Positions 1 through 5,737 of a stretch of 9,864 nt of DNA are shown one piece after another. A program made the translations under genes and the position numbers. The notes beneath the pieces are model-generated. The model was given only the letters and a program-made list of their open reading frames with translations, searched no databases and was not told the origin of the DNA. Numbering within the stretch: position 1 is the stretch's first letter; every line of letters starts with the position of its first letter. Origin of the DNA: JASFQI01 sp050115555 (GTDB lineage Bacteria; Desulfobacterota; DSM-4660; Desulfatiglandales; HGW-15); the NCBI GenBank assembly GCA_050115555.1, contig JASFQI010000176.1, positions 1-9,864 on the forward strand. The letters run 5' to 3'.

Positions 1-2871
1 GGACACGAACTTCATGGGGTCCCCCTCCCGGGAATGGACCGTCTTGCCGGTGACCGGCCACCCCACCAGGGTCACGGAGGTCCCCACCCGGGAGGGAAGG
101 TCCCGGGCCCGGGACCGGCGGAGCCCTTCCAGGGCCTTCCCGTACCGCTCCAGGGGATGGAGGGATAGAGGGAACCCAAGGGTCTCCACCTCGAAGCGGG
201 CCCGCTCTTCCCGGGAAAGCGGCGCGGCCTTTCGGTCCCGGGTCTTCCTTTTCGCGGACGGGGACGGATCCGACCCGAAAAGGCGGCCCTGGACCGAGGC
301 CTCGTGCCGGTTGAAGAACCGGAGGGCCTCCCAGAGGAGGACGGGTCGGCGGTCCGATCCCTCGAGCCGGTCGAAGCACCCCGCCCGGAGAAGGACCCGC
401 ACGTCCTGAAATCGGACGTGCCGGCGAGTGCGTTCCAGGAAGGAAGAGAACGAGGCGAACCGCCCGTTCCGTTCCCGCTCGCGGATCAGGCCCTCCCGGG
501 CCTCCTCCCGCAGGTCTCGAAGCTGCATGAGCCCCACCCGAATCGTCCGACCCCGGCCCGTGTATGCCACTGCGCTCCGGTTCACGTCCGGCCGGAGGAT
601 GTGCAGACCCATGCGCCTCGCCTCCGAGAGGTAGGCAAACGGGGAGTAGTAGCCGCCGCCGTTGGAGATCACCGCGGCCATGAACTCGGCCGGGTAGTGG
701 GCACGAAGCCAGGCCGACTTGTAGGCCACCAGGGTGTAGCTGGCCGAGTGGGGCTTGCAGAAGCTGTACCCGTCGAACCCCATCATCATGTCCCACGTCT
801 CCCGGGCCACCTCCGGCGGCACCCCGCGGGCCTCGGCGCCTCGAAGGAATCGCGCGTGAAAGTCGCGCAGCTTCTTTTCCCGGTGCTTCTTGCTCACCAC
901 CTTTCGAAGGGTGTCGGCCTCGGCCGCGTCGAACCCGGCCAGGTGCATGGCGGCCTGGCTGAGCTGCTCCTGAAAGACCATGACGCCCAGGGTCTCCTCG
1001 AGCACGGGGCGGAGGTAGGGGTGGGGGACGTCCCAGGGGGCGCCGTGGAGGCGCGTCACCCAGTCCTGAATGCTCCGGTTCGAGGCCGGCCGGATGATGG
1101 AGGTCACGATCACGTTCAGGCGAAAGGGATCCTGCCGGAGGTACTCCGCCGGGGAAAGGCCGTGCGCCACCTTGATGAGGACCTGCCGGGTGGCCGGGCT
1201 CTCGAAGTAGAACACGCCCATGGTCTCGGCCCGGTAAAAGACCGCCTGGGTCGCAGGGTCGTCCAACGGGTTCCAGGCCGTGTAATCGATGCGCCGGCCG
1301 GTGTTTCGCTCCACCTGGGCCAGGGCGTCCCGGATCACGGCCAGGCTCCGGTTGCCCAGAAGGTCGATCTTGACCAGGCCCGCGTCCTCCACGCCGTCCT
1401 TGTCCCACTGGAGCACCTGGACCCCGCTCGCGGAGATCTCCACCGGGCAGTATCGGCGGATCTCGTCGGGTACGATCACCACCCCCCCGCAGTGGACCGA
1501 GAGGTGGTTCAGGTGGTCCTCGAGCCGAACCGCCGTGGCCAGGATCTCGTTCCAGGGCTTTTCGAACCGGAGCCCCCGCATCTTGGGATGGTTCGGCAGG
1601 TCCTCCCAGACCTCCCGCAGCCGCCACCCCCAGCCGATCTTCCCGGTGACCCGGCCGATCTCCTCCTCGGTCAGGCCGTAGACCTTGGCCACCTCCCGGA
1701 CGGCCGAGCGTGCGCTGTACGTGTTGTGGTTCGCCACCATGGCGGCCCGGCCGTGCCCGTAGCGGGCAAAGACGTAATCCAGGACCCGCTCCCGCTCATC
1801 CCAGGCGAAGTCCACGTCGATGTCCGGCGGGTCCTTGCGTCCGGGGTTCAGGAAGCGCTCGAAAAAGAGCCCGTGCCGAATCGGGTCCACGTGGGTGATG
1901 CCCAGGGCATAGGCCACGATGGAGGCTGCGGCACTGCCCCGCCCGCACGAGCGGGAGGCCTTGTGTGTGATGTCCGCCACCACGAGGAAGTAGTGGGCGA
2001 AGTTCTTCTCCTGAATGATCCGCATCTCGTGATCCACCCGCTCCCGTACGGTCCGGGTGATTCGACCGTACCGGCGGCGGCACCCCTCCAGAGTGGCCCG
2101 GCGAAGGCGCTCGTAGGCCTCCTGGTCGCTCATCCGCTCGAACCGGGGAAAAACGAGCCGGTCAAAGGGCCAGTCCGTGCGGCATCGGGCGGCCACGGCC
2201 GCGGTGTTCCGAATCGCCTGGGGGGCGTGGGGGAACTGGTCGATCATGGCGCGGGCCGGAGAGAGCGTGTTGTGCTCCCGGGCCGTGTCCTCCAGGGTGA
2301 GGCGGGAGAGCTTGGTGTTCAGGGCCACGGCCCGAAGCACCCGGTGGAGCGGGAACTGATCCTGCCGCAGGAGGTAGACCCGGTTCGTGGCCACGGGCGG
2401 GAGGCCGGTCCGTCGGGACAGGGCATAGCACCGGGGCAGGCCGTAACCCGGGGACATCTCCACGAACAGGTCCTCGGTCCCGTCCCTGCGCAGGACCTTG
2501 AGCACGTCGGCGTCGTCGGAGAGGACGATCAGGCCATGCCGGCGCTCCCGAAGAGAAGCGGCCAGGTCAAAGCCCGGATCGCAGTGACGCGAGGAGATCA
2601 GGCGGCACAGGTTGGCATAGCCCTCCCTGTCCCGGACCAGGAGGACCGCCCTATGCCTCCCGGCCGTGAGCTCGCTTCCTATGATGGGCTGCACACCCTC
2701 TTTCCCGGCCGCCTCCAGGAAGGGGAGCAGGCCGTAGAGCCCGTTCGTGTCCGTGAGCGCCAGGCGCTCCATGCCCAAATCCCGGGCCGTGCGGCACAGG
2801 GCCTCCGGGTCCGGGAGGCCCCAGCCCCGGGAGTAGTGGGAGTGCACGTGGAGGTGTGTGAAGTTGTCCAT
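1..2871 (-). CDS. dnaE2: DNA polymerase III alpha subunit, DnaE2/ImuC type (3' end beyond window)
   Basis: C-family DNA polymerase; 957 residues are visible and the frame is still open at base 1. An N-terminal PHP domain starts at once (H8-V-H10; the later LTDTNG at 40-45 has Thr where active PHP domains often have His). The palm holds PDIDVDF at 349-355 (D352, D354) and KIDLLGN at 501-507 (D503), matching the three catalytic aspartates of E. coli DnaE (D401, D403, D555), so the enzyme should be active. ETMGVFYFES (549-558) and GYSFCKPHSASYTLVAY (701-717) are further C-family signatures. A clamp-type motif QGRLF lies at 861-865, and an OB fold begins near 930 as the window ends. The ATG at 2871 fits the PHP start but has no Shine-Dalgarno. 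The DnaE2/ImuC label rests on proximity to lexA and an inactive ImuB-like protein and on an OB fold starting early; a replicative DnaE cannot be excluded without the C-terminus. Expected role: error-prone lesion bypass in the SOS response. Confidence 0.85.
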   Translation of the reverse strand, partial: MDNFTHLHVHSHYSRGWGLPDPEALCRTARDLGMERLALTDTNGLYGLLPFLEAAGKEGVQPIIGSELTAGRHRAVLLVRDREGYANLCRLISSRHCDPGFDLAASLRERRHGLIVLSDDADVLKVLRRDGTEDLFVEMSPGYGLPRCYALSRRTGLPPVATNRVYLLRQDQFPLHRVLRAVALNTKLSRLTLEDTAREHNTLSPARAMIDQFPHAPQAIRNTAAVAARCRTDWPFDRLVFPRFERMSDQEAYERLRRATLEGCRRRYGRITRTVRERVDHEMRIIQEKNFAHYFLVVADITHKASRSCGRGSAAASIVAYALGITHVDPIRHGLFFERFLNPGRKDPPDIDVDFAWDERERVLDYVFARYGHGRAAMVANHNTYSARSAVREVAKVYGLTEEEIGRVTGKIGWGWRLREVWEDLPNHPKMRGLRFEKPWNEILATAVRLEDHLNHLSVHCGGVVIVPDEIRRYCPVEISASGVQVLQWDKDGVEDAGLVKIDLLGNRSLAVIRDALAQVERNTGRRIDYTAWNPLDDPATQAVFYRAETMGVFYFESPATRQVLIKVAHGLSPAEYLRQDPFRLNVIVTSIIRPASNRSIQDWVTRLHGAPWDVPHPYLRPVLEETLGVMVFQEQLSQAAMHLAGFDAAEADTLRKVVSKKHREKKLRDFHARFLRGAEARGVPPEVARETWDMMMGFDGYSFCKPHSASYTLVAYKSAWLRAHYPAEFMAAVISNGGGYYSPFAYLSEARRMGLHILRPDVNRSAVAYTGRGRTIRVGLMQLRDLREEAREGLIRERERNGRFASFSSFLERTRRHVRFQDVRVLLRAGCFDRLEGSDRRPVLLWEALRFFNRHEASVQGRLFGSDPSPSAKRKTRDRKAAPLSREERARFEVETLGFPLSLHPLERYGKALEGLRRSRARDLPSRVGTSVTLVGWPVTGKTVHSREGDPMKFVS

Positions 2872-2884
2872 AAGGGCCGTGATT

Positions 2885-2912
2885 CGTGTTCGTGATTCGT
2901 GGTTCGTGTTCG
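2885..2912. repeat. 28-base direct repeat, copy A
   Basis: Built from degenerate hexamer-like units (CGTGTT, CGTGAT, CGTGGT with TCGTG phrasing). It matches copy B at 3516-3543 at 27 of 28 positions in the same orientation; a further TCGTG unit precedes it from about 2878. Its left edge lies 13 bases from the dnaE2 start codon, so it makes up most of the dnaE2 leader. Confidence 0.85.
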
Positions 2913-3023
2913 TAACCCATGAAGACCTGAAAACCCGTCCCCCGGGGCCGCAGCGGGTGACCGCTCTTACGTTTCAGGGCTCCAAAGGGGAGGATTTCTT
3001 CCGCTCCCTGAGCTTCCGGCCTG

Positions 3024-3130
3024 GTCATTGCGGGGGGTTACACCTGGGGGATTCCTGCCCCCTCCGCGTTCCATCCCGCCTGCGGCGGGACTGGCCGCGG
3101 TTTCCCCCAGGCATAACCCCCCGCAATGAC
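3024..3130. repeat. 107-base imperfect palindrome with 28-base arms (REP/MITE-like)
   Basis: The left arm (3024-3051) begins GTCATTGCGGGGGGTTA and the right arm (3103-3130) is its reverse complement at 26 of 28 positions; the two mismatches are adjacent. The interior holds a perfect hairpin, TCCCGCC-TGC-GGCGGGA (3074-3090). GTCATTGCG / CGCAATGAC termini are typical of dispersed intergenic palindromic elements in several bacterial groups. There is no open frame of its own and no convincing target duplication (GGCCT is present on both sides, at 3018-3022 and 3134-3138, but not directly abutting). Confidence 0.75.
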
Positions 3131-3515
3131 GAAGGCCTCTCGCAATGTCCGCTACAGAAAGCCTCCCCTTTTCCGCCCTCCCACCCGGGAGTTCCCATGG
3201 ATCTTCACCCAAACCCCAGGCGCCCCGTTTCCCCGGTAGAACCGACCCGATTCGGGATAGGAGCGGAGGCGACGGGGGAACCGTCTCAAGGAGCGAGACG
3301 CAGAGGCCAGGAATCGACTCGGTCCGGCGGTCCCTGGAGCCCCGAAACTGAAAGCGAGGGGCTGGTCGAAGCCCCTTTGGTGCAACTCCCCGAAGGGGGA
3401 TACGCCTTCCCGAACGCCGGCGATTCCCGCTCAGGGCGGCCGGTTCAGACGCCACCGTACTCTGGCGGAGCGACGGCGAGAGGGATTCCCCCGGTGCCGG
3501 AGCGGACATAAGTTC

Positions 3516-3543
3516 CGTGTTCGTGATTCGTGGCTCGTGTTCG
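3516..3543. repeat. 28-base direct repeat, copy B
   Basis: Same orientation as copy A (2885-2912) with a single difference (CGTGGC for CGTGGT). The two copies bracket the palindrome and the hairpin-rich segment, 631 bases apart start to start. Confidence 0.85.
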
Positions 3544-3557
3544 GGAAAGTCCAAACC

Positions 3558-3607
3558 CGAGTACGAGTACCGTCCCGCTCACACGGAACTGAATACGAGT
3601 ACGAGTA
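3558..3607. repeat. Two short blocks of TACGAG hexamer repeats
   Basis: CGAGTACGAGTAC at 3558-3570 and TACGAGTACGAGTA at 3594-3607 are each about two units of the hexamer TACGAG, separated by 23 bases of unrelated sequence. They lie just downstream of the imuB stop codon and next to repeat copy B, and look like simple-sequence tracts of the same style as the TCGTG repeats. Confidence 0.6.
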
Positions 3608-3644
3608 AGAAACCCTCTACCAAGGCGCCGTGCCGTCCTGCACC

Positions 3645-4826
3645 TCAATGGGCCGTGGCTTCAAAGGTCCGGCCGCATTGGATGGCCCCAGTCCCGTAGC
3701 GGGTGCGGATGCGATCCAGGGCGCAGGTCACCTCCCCCTGAGCCTCACCGGGCGAGGGATTCGCGGCAAACAGGGAGAGCTGGCGCCCCGTGGGGGGAGC
3801 CAGGTCCGTGAACACGACCCGCAGGAACCGCACCCGGACCCGGCGGGTGCAGGCCCGGCGAAACGCCTGCTCCAAGGGGGCGTAGAGGTCTGCATCCCAG
3901 GCACCCGCCCCGGAAAACGCCACTCCACGGAGCACCTCCCGTTGGTCCGCGTACCGGATGAGCAGGCTTCCCTTCCGGGGAGCCAAGTCCCGCTCCCGAA
4001 GGCGGCAGGCGCCCCGCTCCACCATGCCGTACAGGACACCCAGGAGCCTTGCATCGTCGATCTCCTCCTCGCGCAGGGTCACCTCCTCCTCCACCGCCGG
4101 CCGCCTTCGAGGGGGATAGACCGGGGTGGGATCCACGCCCAGGGCACGCTGGTGAAGGACCCAGGCCTGTCTTCCGAAGAGAAGCCGCAGGTCGGCCGCC
4201 TCCAGGGCGGCGACCTCCCGGACCCGCGTGATCCCCAGCTCCTTCAGGAGGAGCCTTTGGCGAACCGGCCCGATGCCGGGCAGGACCCCCACCTGCAACG
4301 GGGCCATGAACACCCCTTCCCGGCCGGGGTCCACGTCCAGGATGCCCGGCGCGGGGTGGATGCGGGAGGCAATGCTCGAGACCATCTTGTTTCCCGCCAC
4401 CCCCACGGTGCCTGCCAGTCCGATCCGATCCAGGATCTCCCGGCGGACCCGCTCGGCCGTGTCCTTGGCCCGGCCCCACAGCCGGGCCGTGCCCGTGACG
4501 TCCAGATACACGTGGCCCGGTCTCGGGGGCTCCCACAGGGGCGTGTACCGGGCCGCCACGCCGCTCAGGAGCCGGCCCGCCCGCTCCGTGCCCGCCGGGT
4601 TCGGGGGAAGCACGGTGAGCCCGGGGCAGACGTCTCGGGCCCGGCCCAGGGGCATGCCCCGGGCCACCCCCTCCTGGCGGGCCTCGGCGGAGACGCAGAG
4701 CACGGAGGTCCGCCCGGTGCGGCCCCAGGCCACCACCACGGGCCGGGCCCGAAGCTCCGGCCGGACCAGCCGCTCCACGGCAATGGCAAAGGCCGGAATG
4801 TGGATGTGAAGAATGGAACGTTCCAT
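3645..4826 (-). CDS. imuB: ImuB-like Y-family DNA polymerase homologue, catalytically inactive
   Basis: 393 residues with Y-family (DinB) fold order: palm/fingers 1-170, helix-hairpin-helix thumb about 179-236 (VLPGIG at 181-186), little finger about 245-340. The metal-binding acids are gone: ILHIHIPAF (5-13) replaces the pol IV form IIHVDMDCF, putting His9 where D8 should be and Pro11 for D10, and RPGHVYLDVT (102-111) puts Gly104-His105 in place of the D103-E104 pair. The fold landmark YLDVT survives. QLSLF at 349-353 is a canonical beta-clamp-binding motif. Known ImuB proteins are inactive Y-family homologues that link the clamp to DnaE2 (ImuC) in the SOS mutasome, and the position between lexA and a DnaE2-type gene fits. 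It is short for ImuB, having only about 40 residues after the clamp motif. The ATG at 4826 is chosen because the fold starts at once; no clear Shine-Dalgarno precedes it. Confidence 0.85.
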   Translation of the reverse strand: MERSILHIHIPAFAIAVERLVRPELRARPVVVAWGRTGRTSVLCVSAEARQEGVARGMPLGRARDVCPGLTVLPPNPAGTERAGRLLSGVAARYTPLWEPPRPGHVYLDVTGTARLWGRAKDTAERVRREILDRIGLAGTVGVAGNKMVSSIASRIHPAPGILDVDPGREGVFMAPLQVGVLPGIGPVRQRLLLKELGITRVREVAALEAADLRLLFGRQAWVLHQRALGVDPTPVYPPRRRPAVEEEVTLREEEIDDARLLGVLYGMVERGACRLRERDLAPRKGSLLIRYADQREVLRGVAFSGAGAWDADLYAPLEQAFRRACTRRVRVRFLRVVFTDLAPPTGRQLSLFAANPSPGEAQGEVTCALDRIRTRYGTGAIQCGRTFEATAH

Positions 4827-4830
4827 AAAA

Positions 4831-4949
4831 TGAGCTAAAGTTTGAAGTGATCTAACGTGATCTAAAATTAGAAGGCGAAAAGCGAGTGCCGATGGATTCC
4901 TTGTTTGTTATGATTTTTACTTTAGTTCACTCTAGATCATTCTAGATCA
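4831..4949. promoter_or_regulatory. lexA-imuB spacer with six TGANCTA heptamers in inverted arrangement
   Basis: On the plus strand TGAGCTA (4831-4837), TGATCTA (4848-4854) and TGATCTA (4858-4864) lie on the imuB side. In the opposite orientation TAGTTCA (4923-4929), TAGATCA (4933-4939) and TAGATCA (4943-4949) lie on the lexA side at an exact 10-base pitch. The last one contains the lexA stop codon. The arms 4845-4864 and 4933-4952 are complementary at 17 of 20 positions, so they could pair in the lexA-imuB transcript around a 68-base loop. The stretch is AT-rich between two GC-rich genes. The helical pitch suggests a protein-binding array; the pairing suggests an RNA hairpin. I cannot tell which, and found no strong promoter in it. 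Confidence 0.5.
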
Positions 4950-5552
4950 CTTATAATGTCTCACCACCCCTACCACTTTGCCCTCGATCCGAAGATCCCC
5001 TTTGCGAACGAAGATCGAAGGCATCCCCTCGTGGGCGGGCCGAAGCTCCACGGAGTCCCCCGCGCGGTACAGCTTCTTCACGGTGGCCTCATTGTCCACC
5101 AGGGCCACCACGGTCTCCCCGTTTTCCGCCTCGGCCTGCCGGCGGACCACCACGTAGTCCCCGTCCAGGATGCCGTCGTCCCGCATGGAGTCCCCCTCCA
5201 CCCGGAGCACGAAGTGGTCGCCCCGGCCCTGCATGGAAGGCGGGACCTCGATCACGTCCGGGTCCTCCACGGCCTCGATGGGCCGCCCGGCAGCCACCCT
5301 TCCCAGGAGGGGCAGCTCGAACCGACGGGTCTCCATGGGGCGAAGCACCTGAATCGCACGCTTCTGGTTCTTTTCCCGGGGGCGGCGGATGTACCCCTTT
5401 CGTTCCAGGTGCTCCAGGTAGGTGGACACCGTGTTGTAGGAGCGGAAACCGAAGTGATCGCGGATCTCCTCGAAGCTGGGGGACTGGCCCCACTCCTCCA
5501 TGTAGCGGGAAAGATAGGTCAGGAAGGCCTTCTGCTTCTCGGTCAACCTCAT
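4947..5552 (-). CDS. lexA: LexA repressor, SOS regulator and self-cleaving S24 protease
   Basis: 201 residues, the usual length for LexA. The N-terminal winged helix-turn-helix covers about 1-65 (SPSFEEIRDHFGFRSYNTVSTYLEHLERKGYI). The cleavage bond is Ala88-Gly89 in RVAAGRP; the catalytic Ser is S122 in EGDSM and the general-base Lys is K159 in ATVKKLY. The Ser-Lys distance of 37 residues equals that of E. coli LexA (S119, K156). All parts needed for RecA-stimulated self-cleavage are present. The ATG at 5552 is preceded by GGAGG (5558-5562) at 5 bases. It has its own promoter overlapped by two palindromic sites, so autoregulation is likely. It is the first gene of the imuB-dnaE2 cluster, and the trpS terminator isolates it from upstream transcription. 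The stop codon is part of a TGATCTA repeat. Confidence 0.97.
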   Translation of the reverse strand: MRLTEKQKAFLTYLSRYMEEWGQSPSFEEIRDHFGFRSYNTVSTYLEHLERKGYIRRPREKNQKRAIQVLRPMETRRFELPLLGRVAAGRPIEAVEDPDVIEVPPSMQGRGDHFVLRVEGDSMRDDGILDGDYVVVRRQAEAENGETVVALVDNEATVKKLYRAGDSVELRPAHEGMPSIFVRKGDLRIEGKVVGVVRHYK

Positions 5553-5565
5553 GCCTGCCTCCAGT

Positions 5566-5580
5566 AAAACTTTCAGTTTT
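5566..5580. promoter_or_regulatory. Putative LexA operator O1
   Basis: AAAACT-TTC-AGTTTT is a perfect palindrome of two 6-base half-sites with a 3-base spacer. It lies between the lexA -10 element and the start codon, 21 bases centre to centre from O2. It resembles neither the E. coli (CTGT-N8-ACAG) nor the Gram-positive (GAAC-N4-GTTC) SOS box. Assignment to LexA is inferred from position. Confidence 0.6.
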
Positions 5581-5584
5581 GGCC

Positions 5585-5613
5585 AGCATACTGTAAGTTT
5601 TATTGAAAGTCAA
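5585..5613 (-). promoter_or_regulatory. lexA promoter, sigma-70 type
   Basis: Read on the minus strand, the -35 is TTGACT (5608-5613), followed by a 17-base AT-rich spacer and a -10 of TATGCT (5585-5590). The likely start site falls near 5578, inside O1. Spacing is ideal and both hexamers are close to consensus. Operator O2 sits across the spacer and the -10, so a bound repressor would block RNA polymerase. Confidence 0.7.
5587..5601. promoter_or_regulatory. Putative LexA operator O2
   Basis: CATACT-GTA-AGTTTT shares the ACT-N3-AGT core and the right half AGTTTT with O1; the left half is degenerate. It overlaps the lexA -10 and spacer. Together the two sites also form a larger inverted repeat (5563-5577 against 5590-5604, 13 of 15 matching). 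Confidence 0.5.
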
Positions 5614-5643
5614 GCAGGGAAACACCTCCGGCCGGAGGGGCAG

Positions 5644-5671
5644 AAAAAAGGCCCCACGAAAAACAGGGGCC
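5644..5671 (-). terminator. Intrinsic terminator of trpS
   Basis: Read on the minus strand: GGCCCC stem (5666-5671), 10-base loop, GGGGCC stem (5650-5655), then six T (5644-5649). This is a textbook rho-independent terminator, 66 bases after the trpS stop codon and upstream of the lexA promoter. Confidence 0.9.
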
Positions 5672-5737
5672 CTTCATCGTTGCCTCTTCGACGTTTGACG
5701 TGGAATCGAGCCGTTTTGAGGGAGGGGGGAAAGCGCC

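Larger units (their letters stand above)
2872..3644. other. 773-base non-coding stretch between imuB and dnaE2, rich in repeats
   Basis: I see no credible gene here. From left to right it holds a 28-base repeat (2885-2912), a 107-base imperfect palindrome (3024-3130), a GC-rich segment with several short hairpins (about 3145-3510), a second copy of the 28-base repeat (3516-3543) and two short blocks of TACGAG units (3558-3570, 3594-3607). Small hairpins in the middle include GGGGCT/AGCCCC at 3358-3375, GTCTC/GAGAC near 3283-3299 and CCCGATTCGGG near 3247-3257. Open frames of up to about 200 codons cross it, but they translate the palindrome and repeats into low-complexity Arg/Gly/Pro-rich peptides and have no ribosome binding site. 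I see neither a good promoter nor a terminator. Confidence 0.7.

Noticed and set aside
304..2895. A plus-strand open frame of 863 codons opposite dnaE2
   Set aside because: The minus strand encodes a full C-family polymerase with all motifs in phase; the plus frame is a GC-driven antisense shadow rich in Gly, Pro, His and Val with no family features.
2885..3543. CRISPR array
   Set aside because: Only two copies of the 28-base repeat occur, 631 bases apart, with no regular spacers and no cas genes.
2967..3554. A minus-strand frame of 195 codons between imuB and dnaE2
   Set aside because: It translates the palindrome and the TCGTG repeat, giving peptides such as VTPRND that are typical of translated intergenic repeats; no start signal or family similarity.
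4816..4825. GGAACGTTCC palindrome at the imuB start as a Gram-positive-type SOS box
   Set aside because: The GAAC and GTTC halves have no 4-base spacer and the sequence lies inside the coding region; it encodes the Glu-Arg-Ser start of the protein.
3630..4838. A plus-strand open frame of 402 codons opposite imuB
   Set aside because: Same reason: the minus strand carries the Y-family fold in order; the plus frame is low-complexity and has no ribosome binding site.
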